In this document: piece by piece, positions 34,860 to 45,500 of the stretch
Layout: each line of letters opens with the position of its first letter
Position numbering within the stretch: position 1 is the first letter of the stretch
Source: Hydnum rufescens UP504
Lineage: Eukaryota > Basidiomycota > Agaricomycetes > Cantharellales > Hydnaceae
Length of the DNA stretch: 64,000 bases
NCBI GenBank assembly: GCA_014904985.1
Contig: MU128936.1
Span: 62,001-126,000, forward strand
Direction: 5' to 3'
Program-made: the position numbers and the translations under genes
Notes under the pieces: generated by a model
The model's database searches: none
Told to the model about the DNA's origin: nothing
What the model saw: only the letters and a program-made list of their open reading frames with translations

Positions 34860-37277
34860 CGCCCGACGTACGATAACGCGATGCGAGGTACGGGATATAA
34901 TTTATCCAATTGTGGCTCTCAATTTAGGATGTGACTCACCTAAATGCCTGGCCTCAACCACTAGAAATCCGCGAGCAAGTTCATCGTTATAATGACATGA
35001 TTTCGTGTCGGCAGTCAGTGGTTGGTGAATGCCGGTGATTTATTTGTAGGATATCCTGTGGAGATGGAACCGGGTGTGCAGAGCGTTGGACCAAGTATGA
35101 TCCTACTACAGTATAGAGAATGCTCGTTCATTTGGGAGGAGTGAGTGAAATGCAGGACGGCGAAGTGACCGAGTCAAAGCCCAGTGACTAAGAGAGGGGT
35201 CAGCCGCTACGCTATTGTAGAAGATATCGTGAGAAATTTCACGCTCCAAACGAAACGCCTCCCGGTGGCGTCGCGATATAGTAAACAGCGTAAGAAGACG
35301 CCGATGAGGATGCAGAAAGAGGAAGTACGCAGTCTTACGTTGGGGGGGGAACGGTTGGGCCAAGACTTCCATCTTCAGTAACAAACGTAATTTGATCGGG
35401 AGCGCCGAATGTGTTCGGAACGCTGGTGTTCAAAAACAGGGGAATACGTACAAACAAGGTATAGGCCGGGGCGATGGTTATCAAAGGAGGATCCATTGAA
35501 GTTGGAAGTAGGATTCTGAATTCCACGAGTTTCCAATCATGTCACCTGCCGCTTGTGGCATGAGGTGAAGAAGTTGGGTGCTTCTAAAGGTTCAATTGAA
35601 TCTCAACGATGGCTAGGAGACTCGATCGGAGCAACCAGAACAAATCAGCCGCATGGGAGAGATTTCTGGGCGAGAGCGTGTAGACTGTCACAAAGATATG
35701 TTTTGGAAAGATGTAATTGTGATCAAGCTATTGGGTAAAAGGGTCGAGTTGTATATGGCAATGAGCAACCAGATAGAAGAGTGGCTGTCTCAACCGTTTG
35801 ATGTTATCTCGGTTCATTGAGCTCATCGGATTACATCAACTCTCGCAAAGGAGCGTATCTCGGGTTTAGTTCATCTATTCTATACCAGCCGACGGAAGGG
35901 ATCGATACGGGCTCAATCCGTGTACGAGAGTGGATAGAATGGGTGCGTAGGGCTTATTAACTCGCGTGTATCATTCCGAAATCGACGAGCATTTTTTCCG
36001 TGGATTTGGAGGCTAGTGTGACACAATACGACGTTCATGCTCATAAGCTAGCCCCGAAAGTTCGTCTATGATGAGTCCAAGGCGAAGAAAATTTGTCTTC
36101 CCCCACTCACAGGAAAAAGCCTATGGCGCCGCCCGCAGCAGGTCAGTTCCAGATGGGAATTTGGAACCCGGCTTGTAAAAATCTAGAGAACGGAAATTAT
36201 TTTCAAATGCAAGGAAGAAGTTCTAAGGCCGCAACAGCGCTGTACGTCCCACGCTCAGTTGACCGAAACTGCCAGAAAAAGCTAGAAATGATTCGGCAAT
36301 GTGGATCAGGGGCGTATTTGTAGCGTGGCTCATGCGCTTGAGACGGTCCCGAACTTGATTCGTGTAGGTAACTATGCTTCGAGGGGAAGTTGCTCCGACA
36401 ACGAAAACATCCGGGGGAAAGGGAAAGATCGGGCACTGCACCCTGTCACCGATCAAATGTAACATTGAGGCATTCAATAATTCTTTGAACCAAACCTACC
36501 GACGGATGATGTGACCCATTCTGGCCCAATGAGTAGAGAAGGGGGGTCGGAGCTGTCAAATGTAATATCGTAGTTACTACGAGCTATTGCGCGCAATCAA
36601 TGCCGTGTGTTTGCTATTGGACTGCAGAGCGGGGGAGCAATGGTATCATCTCCGCAGTGGACACCGTTGAGAAATTGAGCATCTTCTCCATGCCTAAAGT
36701 TTCTGATCGGCCTCGTAAGTACGTACTGGGGGTTACGCAGTTGGTGACATGATTTTTTGTGGCGCCGCCGTTCGGCGAGGATAGAGGCTACACATAATGG
36801 TGCGTAGCGGTACTGGCAACAAGTTTTCGAGCGCTTTTAGGTCTCTACCTCCAATCGGCGCGGGATTTGTTCCAATTTACCGGTTACTTTGTCTTTCCAA
36901 CTATGCCAAGAATAAATAGCAAGCACCGGCCCTTATTTTGTTAGAAACAAGAGGGAACATCAGGGATCAAGGGCACGAATATCAAAGGCCCTGGCTGCGT
37001 TATGGTAAGAGGCCTCGTAGTTACCAAATCTAGTATAGGTCATAGTTAAGCAATGGGACGATGAAGTAGGCACACGACGAGTCCAGAGAGTATAGCGAGC
37101 AAGCCCACTGGTACGGTCCCAATGTCGACGCCGAGATGGTACGGGCTGACCGTTATCAGCAGTCTAGGACCAAGCAGGTGTGCTGGTGTTTTTGTTTTTC
37201 AGTTCGTGGTGGAGGTGGCAGTGCTCAGTACACGCTCGTTACGCGTCGCCGTGTCACTACTCGCGCACTCGGGCACG
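34860..37277. other. No complete gene; scattered coding-like minus-strand segments
   Basis: Protein-like minus-strand stretches occur at about 36490-36580 ('YDITFDSSDPPSLLIGPEWV'), 36230-36430 ('FVVGATSPRSIVTYTNQVRD') and 35350-35520 ('FVRIPLFLNTSVPNTFGAPD'). Splice sites could not be joined convincingly. This may be one fast-evolving or decayed multi-exon gene; I recognised no family. The remainder shows nothing of note. Confidence 0.25.
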
Positions 37278-38700
37278 ATGTCAAGCGTATTTGTGACGCT
37301 TCCTGTTCCGGTGCTACTGGCTCTGGCTGTGTTTGTGGCTGGTTGGGCTCTGCATGTTCTGACGACGGTCCCACCGATGGCCAAGTTGAGGATAAGCCCC
37401 GGTCTTGCCTCAGTCCCTCCTGGTCCGGAGAAAGAGCTTATTTCGCGTATCTACCCGGAAGATCTCTTTGGTCCTGATGGCAGTTATGTTTCTCTCCCAT
37501 ATGGCGTGGTGAAATACGCCCTATCAGGGCCTAAAGATGGACGGAAGGTATTTGGTGTCCTTCTCGGCAGAAAACTATCATGTTAACCTTGCCGCGAACG
37601 TTCAAGGTCGTACTAATTCATGGGTTGAGCGTCCCTAGTGTCATATTCAAAGTACCTATCGGCCCTTCAACCTTCTGGATACTGGTGATGCTGATCGGCG
37701 TGCGCTACGCCTGCACAGGATGTTGCCAGTCTGCTTGTTCGGGATGGCTTTTACGTATTGACATATGGTGTGTCCTCATGTCATGTAGAGAATTCTAATC
37801 TGTCTTTCAACCTAAAATTTTTCTCACCAAGACTTGTATGGTAGGGGATATTCCGACGCGCCTGAGGTGCCGCACTCAGCACGCCTGTATACGACGCAAC
37901 TGGCCCTGTTGCTACAATATCTGGGATGGTCTAATACGCGGGTTGTTGGACTCAGCATGGGGGGTGGCATTGCTGCCTCATTTGTTGCCCAATTCCCACA
38001 GCTTGTTGATCGCGACATTGTCTTCATCGCCCCGGCAGGGAATTTCCCTGTGAGCTTCACGATAGGTTCTGGAATTTGAATGGGTTCCGATTCCCCCAGT
38101 ATAATATCAGGATGATTATTTCTCGAGAGGCATCGGCTTCTTGGTGTCTTCGCCGGTCCAATTCTTGTTGGGATTTCGTTTTATAAGGGTGATGGGGAGA
38201 CATTTGGCACGCAATATGACGACTCTAATCTCATTTCTTAATCTCAGACCCTGCGAAAGCTCCCTGCACCGCCTAGAACGAAGCTCCACGCCGTGTCCTT
38301 GGTGAGTTCGTTCGCTACGCGCATCATGCTGAAACACTGACGGCTCATTATTTCACGGACAGCTTGTAAATCTTCAATTCCGTAATTTGCCACATTTCAT
38401 CCGTGTGATTGCCTCATCCGTTCGTAGTGGTCCAATGCGAGGCCTGGGTCAGGTATACAGGACTGTGGGCAGGGGTCCGTTTAAAGTGTTGATTATTCAT
38501 GTATGTTTTTTCGGAAATTGGAGTGCCGTTTCGGATTGAGAGCGTGGATTGTATAGGGCACAGCGGACGAGACGGTGCCATACAGGCCGTTCATATCTCC
38601 GATTCTCACAGACTTGATACCGGACGCGAAAGTGGTGACTCTGGAGAATGTGGGCCATGATTTGGTGATCACTCATTATGAAGAGGTGGGCCGGCGATAG
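37278..38700 (+). CDS. Membrane-anchored alpha/beta hydrolase
   Basis: Serine hydrolase of the alpha/beta-hydrolase fold; substrate unknown. ATG 37278 gives an N-terminal membrane segment ('LPVPVLLALAVFVAGWALHV'). Then 'YALSGPKDGRK' splices to 'VVLIHGLSVPSVIFK', the oxyanion-loop strand. After further introns 'DLYGRGYSDAPEVPHSARLY' and the nucleophile elbow GLSMGGG (37953-37973) follow. The cap region includes 'NLPHFIRVIASSVRSGPMRG'. The acid is in 'GTADETVPYRP' (about 38570) and the catalytic His in 'NVGHDLVITHYEE' (about 38650-38685). As read the protein stops at TAG 38700; a donor-like GTGGGC just before the stop could lead to a few more residues. An upstream in-frame ATG is at 37122. Confidence 0.85.
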
Positions 38701-39065
38701 TGTCGTTTTTCAACGAATCACCGCCGATGTGAAGGGGCTGTTTCGCTTTTTTTTTTTGGAAGCATGGGTGTATATTTTCTTGCTGCCAGCGAGGGTGGCT
38801 GTAAATATAATTCAGACTAGTGGGTGGTGACGTTAGGGGGTCTAATCACGTGTATTATCGTGCCCGCGAGTGCCCGATTTTATCTTGAGGAACGCGTGGT
38901 AAGTGGTCGCCTCGGAGGTGGGGAATGCAAGCCGGGGGAGAGCTCACCGTGCTTGATGTGGTCCTTTCCCTTGTCATAATGATGATGGTTGCTTCACGTC
39001 AGTCCTGCAATATCTGAACGACCCGATCAGCACAAACAGCATAAGCCAATATCCTAGCGCCCTCG
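38701..39065. other. Spacer between hydrolase and Tma22 genes
   Basis: Contains a T(11) tract at about 38749 and otherwise short mixed sequence. It should hold the hydrolase 3' end and the Tma22 promoter; no clear TATA box. Confidence 0.3.
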
Positions 39066-40289
39066 ATGCCTCATTCGTCGCAAGCCCAGCCACCTTCTGG
39101 TGCGCCCTCCTCCAAGGGGGAGGATACGCCTGTGTCGGCGATTCCTGCACCTGCACCTGCCCCCCTAAATGTCGTCTACTGTGGTGGTGAGATTCATCTA
39201 TCTCGCTTATTCATACCCCGGGCAGTGCAACCCTCCTCTCCTGCTTTGCTATCTGGATCATATCCTAACGGCCCGCTTCCCCGTTATTCCTTCAAAACCT
39301 GCAGTGTGCACGTTCCCACCGGAATACTGTGAATTTGGGTCGCATATGACGCGATGCAAAGCCTGGTTGGGGGAAAACCATTCAGATCTCTACGTACGGT
39401 ACTACAGCCAAGGTATGTATGTTTCTGCCCTTGCAAGAATCCCGGAAGACCGCATCCATGCGCGGTTGTCGTCAAGTTGAATGATTTCATCTTTCTACCG
39501 ATAAGGGGCCCATCCTTTTTGGTTTATTTTTTTTTATTTTGGATTTTTATTCTTTTCCTTTTCCTTTCTTTTCATTTATTTATTTTTTTTAAATTTTTGA
39601 ATCGCCCCCTCTAATTTGACGGGGAACATTTCATAGATGCGCTGACCAGCAAAGTGGGCACGCTGTCCCTGGAGGCACAGACCAAGTTGGAAAAGGATAC
39701 AGCGAAAAAGGAGGCCAAGGCAGATGCCAAGGCGGATGCTGAGGCTAAGAAGAGGCAGGTGAGAGAACGTCGAGACGTATCGATGATCTACTATTTCACT
39801 GACTGGGGATTAAAAATCTTTTTTAATTAATTAATTGGATTGGATTGGGGGATTGTCAAGGCCGCGAAGGTGAGCCCGCAGTTTGGTTTGGAGATGGACC
39901 ACAGCTGGAGGGTAAGCATTCTCGGGGCAGGTAACGATCAAGCGCATCGAGCGCACGAAGAGGAAGCATGTGACAAGTATACATGGGCTTGAGGCATTTG
40001 GTAAGCTGTATCTTGGTAATCTTAAGGGGAAGACCTCATGTGGTGGTCCGAAACTGGAAAAAACAGGTGTCGATTTGAAGAAAGCGGCGAAATTATTTGC
40101 GCAGCGATTTGCAACCGGGTCGAGCGTGACGAAAAATGCCCAGGGGATAGAGGAGGTAGTGGTACAGGGGGATGTGAGTGATGAGATTATGGAGATGATC
40201 GAGGGGGGAATGGGGTGCTCAAGGACGTGCCAGGGAGCAACGTAGTACTGGTGGAAGAGAAGAAAAAGAAGACGGCTGGAGAGGAGTGA
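39066..40289 (+). CDS. TMA22: Translation machinery-associated protein 22 (DENR homologue, SUI1 domain)
   Basis: Partner of Tma20/MCT-1; the pair recycles 40S subunits and supports re-initiation. Exon 1 ends 'NVVYC', spliced to 'GVCTFPPEYCEFG', the conserved N-terminal Cys motif. Then 'CKAWLGENHSDLYVRYYS', a Lys/Ala-rich linker near 39700, and the SUI1 domain: 'VTIKRIERTKRKHVTSIHGL', 'EAFG' joined to 'VDLKKAAKLFAQRFATGSSV', 'EEVVVQGDVSDEIMEMIEGG'. The expected tail 'VLKDVPGSNVVLVEE' plus a Lys run ends at TGA 40289, but it lies one base out of frame from the SUI1 domain (break between 40201 and 40218). The unsplit frame instead ends '...CSRTCQGAT' at TAG 40245. The intron at about 39412-39636 is unusually T-rich. 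Confidence 0.88.
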
Positions 40290-41072
40290 AGAAGGACTGA
40301 GACTGGAACTCCACTGAATATGATTAGCGTTTGGGAGAGGCGTTAGAGCCGAAAGAGCCGAAAAAGTGTAGTCCAACCACTGGAAGTCGGGAAAGGCAAA
40401 TCATTCTCAAGATCTGGATCTGATTGAGTGTGTCCAGGAGGGTAATTGGGGGCATGCGGCGCCAAGGGGGAGGGGGCGGACGGCGTTAGCGGCAGAGTGC
40501 GAACAGGCTAGAGGTGTACCCATTCCATGTATGAATGTAGGGCGCTTGGAGCTCGGGCCGGAGGGGGATTATCCCAATCTGGCGGGTTAGATTGCACGAT
40601 GCAACATAATCCTCTTTTTGGGCGATGCGATCTCGATTGCTGGGAGCCTCGGGCCGTTGCCAAAGGCAGCGACGAGAACGTGTTCGAAAGCAGCCTCCTC
40701 GCCCTTGAGCTCGTCTCTGGCCCACACGGCGCTTAGACAGTGGTGTACGCTCACCTACATGTCCACGCGACGCGGTGGCGGCTTTATCCCGACGTCGGTA
40801 CACTCTATTGCTGTCGCCATCGACCTGGACGTCCCCTCACCCCAGCCTCCCAGTCCCCCTGCAACGCCCTGGTCGTCGTCCCAGGTGTGCTAAACACCGG
40901 CGGCCCTCGGAGCCATGGCTGCTCATGGAGTAATTACAAGTGACAATACAAGTAACAATAAAATTATTAAAAAAAGAAAAAATCTTGCGTCCGTATTCAA
41001 TCCTCGGGCTTGATAACCCCCCTCCCCTCCTTCAACCTTGTTCTTCCCTTTTTTTCCCTCCACGCGTTCATA
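40290..41072. other. Upstream region of the Nrg1-like gene; no gene supported
   Basis: A plus-strand frame at 40618-40893 is Ser/Pro-rich but has no family resemblance. Purine/A-rich sequence around 40940-40985 gives way to a C/T-rich leader directly before the ATG at 41073, typical of a basidiomycete promoter. Confidence 0.3.
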
Positions 41073-42549
41073 ATGTTCGTCGGTCGAAGCCTCAACGGCA
41101 GGGTCGTCTCCCTCCTCAACGACGACGCTCTCATGGCTTCACACAACCAGCAGCACCCTATCCACCACCACCACCACCATCACCATCTCCAGCAGCAGCT
41201 CTCCTATCCCACATCCCAGGACGTCGCTCAGCAGCCCCAGCCTGCCAGGGTCGAGAAAAAGCGCAATCACATCTGCGCTACTTGCAACAAAGCCTTCACC
41301 ACCAGTGGCCATCTCGCACGCCACATTCGCGTGCACACTGGCGAGCGCAATCACAAATGTCCTTTCCCCGGTTGTGATACCCGCTGCAGTAGACAAGACA
41401 ACCTCCAGCAGCAGTCAGTAATTTCTCTCATCCTTTTCCTCCTATTTTCTCTGATACCCCCCCCCCCCTGTCCAGTTTTCGCATCCACCTCTCTCCACGT
41501 AGTCGTCGGTCCTCCCAAGCAAAACGCGCAAGTAATCCTGGCCCCATTGCCTCTGTCGCTGCCGATCGCATCGCTGCACGCAAACCCAAGACAAAGCAAC
41601 GCGATCGTGAAATCTATACTCCTACGCCCCCCGCCAGTCCCACCGAAAATCACAATGGTGTCCAGAATGGCACATCGACCTCTCCTTCCGCCTCCCCTAC
41701 CGTCACGCTCCATCTCCCCCAAGAGAGAAACACTGTGAAAACTGAGGAAATCACAGACTCCAATTATCGGCCTCGCCCCCAATACGTCTCCCCTCCCCCA
41801 GACGCCTTTGCTAATCCTCCCTATCCGACCCCAACAACCGACGCACCCGTCGTTCTCTTCGATCCCACTGATTACCCGCCTCACCCCCGCGAGTCATTCA
41901 TTCACAACACCACCCTCTCTCCCACCTCTAGCAGCGGTGTCCCCTCTTCATACCCGTCCCCTGTGTCTGCGACTTCCTCCATGACGCCCACTCGCGATGC
42001 ACACCAGCATCCCCAACAACAACAACCATCACCCTATGCTTCCTCGTCCTCATCCCCAACTGGGTCGGCTGTCGAAGATCACTCGGCAGTCATCATGCTC
42101 GCCCCCCAGCCCCCCGTTATTATCTGCCCCACCATCACGCTCAATTCACAGACTTCCCTGAGCCGCCTCACCCCCGGAACGGCACATCATCGTCATCGTT
42201 TGGCTCATACCAGCTCCCGCCTCTCAGTACCGTGCCTCCTCAAACCCCTGTTTCCCGCTCTCCCCTCCCGCCGATCCAGCCCTCTTTTCATCCAGACCCT
42301 TCCTCTCAATACTCGCCCCAGTCCGAGTATGTCGATCAGGCGTCTTCATCCTACCCCTCCTCCCAACCCACCTATCGGGGATATCACGGTATCGAAGGCC
42401 AGCAAGTATACCAGGGGACATACGCCCCTGCTGGATATGCGGATCCTACGTATCCAGCCCACCATCCAGACCAGCAACATCAGGCGTCCCAGCAGCAACA
42501 CATGCACTTCCATCATCAACCTCAGGTCGTGCAGTCTGGTTGGAGGTGA
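41073..42549 (+). CDS. C2H2 zinc-finger transcription factor, Nrg1-like
   Basis: Putative repressor or activator that binds DNA through two C2H2 fingers. The N-terminus has a run of eight His (near 41167-41190). Finger 1 is 'CATCNKAFTTSGHLARHIRVH'-like (given here by its ends: C-x2-C, H-x3-H). Finger 2, 'CPFPGCDTRCSRQDNLQQ', continues over the intron at about 41413-41470 into 'HFRIHLSPRSRR', completing its His pair. The linker 'TGERNH' is typical. The rest is a Pro/Ser/Gln/His-rich region, including 'RDAHQHPQQQQPSPYASSSS'. The convincing C-terminus ('SRSPLPPIQPSFHPDPSSQY' to 'QPQVVQSGWR', TGA 42549) is one base out of frame with the upstream part; the change falls near the C runs at 42101-42116. 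Fingers resemble Saccharomyces Nrg1 and related fungal regulators; target genes unknown. Confidence 0.85.
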
Positions 42550-45500
42550 TGACCCGACTTGCCTTCAAATGTCATCTCATCCCTCTTCTGGCGCTCCGCT
42601 TGTTCCCCCTGCTCTCCGAGATAGGTCGAACTCTGTGCGCCCGTTTGGTTGGATGAGATGGACGAGGCGTGTTCATCTTTAGACACCGGTACGCTCAATC
42701 CCCTCGTCGCCGGGGCATCATGGCACAACGTGCGAGTGTGTTTTTTTTGGTGGGCCCGCGAAAAACACGGTTCTCCCGTTGGCTGTGGTTGCTTTTTCCT
42801 TATTCTTTCGAAACGTGTTATTATTCCCGAGCTCAAGGATCATCTGCCTCCTTGCGCCGTCTCTGTAGATGTCGCGTGTTTTCCTCCCTTCCTCTCTCTT
42901 GTAACGCATCGCCAAAGACCCCGTGCTGTCCTGTTTGCCCACCTTGTTATGCGCGTCTTGGTCCCGCTCCTCTGGCCCCTCTCTGCTTTCGTTGTTCCTC
43001 TGCTCTAACTTGTTTTGTTTCTGAACCCTATTGTCCTGATTTTACTTTTTTCTTCTGCTTTCTGTTACATGAGTGCTGATATACCGTGGCATTTGCACTC
43101 TCTTAATCCTCGCCCTTCCTCGTCCCTCTCCCCTCGCCAATCACCCTCCGCTTCTCGATCATTGCGCTATCTGTCTCGTAACATCTGGTCTCCCTCGATA
43201 TCGCGCATCTCGTACCATTGCAGTATCAACACCTCGCATCGACTCGCCCAAATCACATTGTTACACTGGTCTCCTGCATCTCCGAACCTCACTCTGCATC
43301 ATACATCCTACACACAACACCATAGTGCCCCGTATATCATCATTTATACTATTTTTACTTGCCGGCCCGCAATTTCTTTTCCCGTGCGAAAAAAAAACTC
43401 CCCATCGAGCCAACTTGACTTTCCCTTCCCACCTTTGTGGCTCTGATGACATCCGTTGACCCACTTTTTTTTTTTTACCTCGCTTTTCTTTTATCAAATA
43501 AAGATGTGCGACGATGACGACGTGAGTTTATATACCTTTTTTTTTACCCCTCCCCTACTGTACTCGCGTACGTTGCTTTGCTGTCTTTTGATGATTACTC
43601 TTACTCGAGGGTGCAGTCGTGTCGCCTCTGCGGCGACCCACTACACCACCATATCAATCGAATACGTGTTCATCAAGCAGTTTGTCTGGTTTCCCCTTTT
43701 TCCTTTTCTTTTTTACCTTCTTTCTTTTGGGTGTCTAGACATGGTCTAAAGGGGATATATACAGGTTATTTCAACAGGGGAAGTTTGCCCCCGCGGTGTA
43801 TGTGGTATGTGGTTTGGTGGTATGTGTAAGGGAAAGTGAATGCTCGATGTTGACCTAGATTGCATCGCCACACGTGGGGGACATTGAAAATTGCCCTTCC
43901 TTTCTTACAAAGTAAGTTGTGAGTCAGCGTATGCCAGCCTTTGCCATATGCGGGAATCACGCAATTGATTTGCAATACGCCCAAGTTGAAGCTGGGGGGG
44001 ATGGGCCGAGCAAGAGGCTGTTGCCTGGTGGTAAAGAAGAAGGGGGAGTTGGAGTGGGGTCCCTATTTTACTAGTTTATTTCGAAGAAGAACTGTCACAA
44101 AGGCGGCGGCGCAAACGGGCCAAAAGCAAGTGACCCAAGGGCGATTATTATGGAATAATAATGGACAAGTGAAGAGTTTTTTTCTCGTTGCCTTTTTGAG
44201 GGAGTTGTGGTTCCCGGTTCAGGGCACTTGCTAAAACCGAACTGAAATGAAAATACGAAATTTTACCAAGCAAAGAAAAATAGGATGAAATGAATGGTTT
44301 AAGGGGGGAATTGTATGATGCGGGTGACAGCAGCGGTTTGGGTTCACAATTTCCAATTTGAATTTATGAAAGCGAGGTGTAAGGGTCGATTGGTTAAAAT
44401 TCCCCCAAAGCCTCCGCTATCATCATGTAACTCATTATTCAGCATTTGTAGGCGGGCGGGGGTGGTGGTGGTAGTGGTTTCCCCCGTCGCCTTATTGCAA
44501 ATAGTATGTGGAGAACTCGCACTAACTGGTTCCCTGAGAATTTCGCTCTGGGGAGAAGGGGGTAGACCTCCCCAATCGAATCTCAGTAGCTCAGAGGCGA
44601 GACGGAGATGAGGACCCGAGGAGGTGCCCTGTCGCGTGAGCCTGTCAAGATAATACCAATATCTCGATTGGCGCATCAATCTCTGTCTTTCTCTTTCTCT
44701 CTTGTTCCCCATCATCCCCATCCTATCGATGGCATCCAAGCATCCATCAGAATAAATCTGCCAAATGTTACAATTGTCTCCGGCCCTGCCCTGCGCACCA
44801 ACGCGCACCAACGATAACAACAACCGCAGCAGCAATCCAGCTTCAACTTCAACTAAACAGCGCACGCCATCGATATCAGGGTTTTTTCTTCCCACCCGTT
44901 TGTTCTCCCTTTTTTTACCCGATCGACCGATCTGAAAGGTCACCATATAACCAGGTCCTGAACACATCCACAAAGCCAATACAAAGACCGAAAAGAAACA
45001 CGTACATAGTGGCAACTGGTGATGATCAATGATCGGTGCCACATCGAAACAGGGTCCTGCAACTTTTTTTTTTCTATACCACACAAGAGGTTTGCTGCGA
45101 GTTTGTTTCGTTACCTCTAATCGGGACCATAGGTTTGTGAGAAGAGGAATACATATCATTCAAAAAACAGGGGGCGGCGGGGAGAGGAGTCTCTTCGGGT
45201 CATACAAAGGTTTCCAATCCCACACAGTAGATGCCGGGCTGCTTACGATGCGGATGCCTTTGGCTCGGATGGGCCCTGGCCATACGCCATAGCCCCTGAG
45301 ATATCTATCCATCCATCTCGGGCCAAAGTCAACGAACCAAGCACCCTCCGACGTCCGTGGTGCGCAACTCGGTCATAAATAAAATCATCACCGGGAGAAA
45401 CGTTGGGGTTTTTTGTTCGGTGACGGCCAACAAAAATTGAATGAGAGAGAGAGAGGATGTAATCGCTTACAATCGAATCGAGATGGGAACGGCCGACGGA

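Noticed and set aside
43504..43700. Start of an actin-like or other acidic protein ('MCDDDD')
   Set aside because: The following candidate exon does not match actin or any family I know, and no further exons were found.
44344..45159. 271-codon minus-strand open frame
   Set aside because: Composition looks random, no domain or splice pattern, and it lies in the homopolymer-rich gap; most likely a chance frame.
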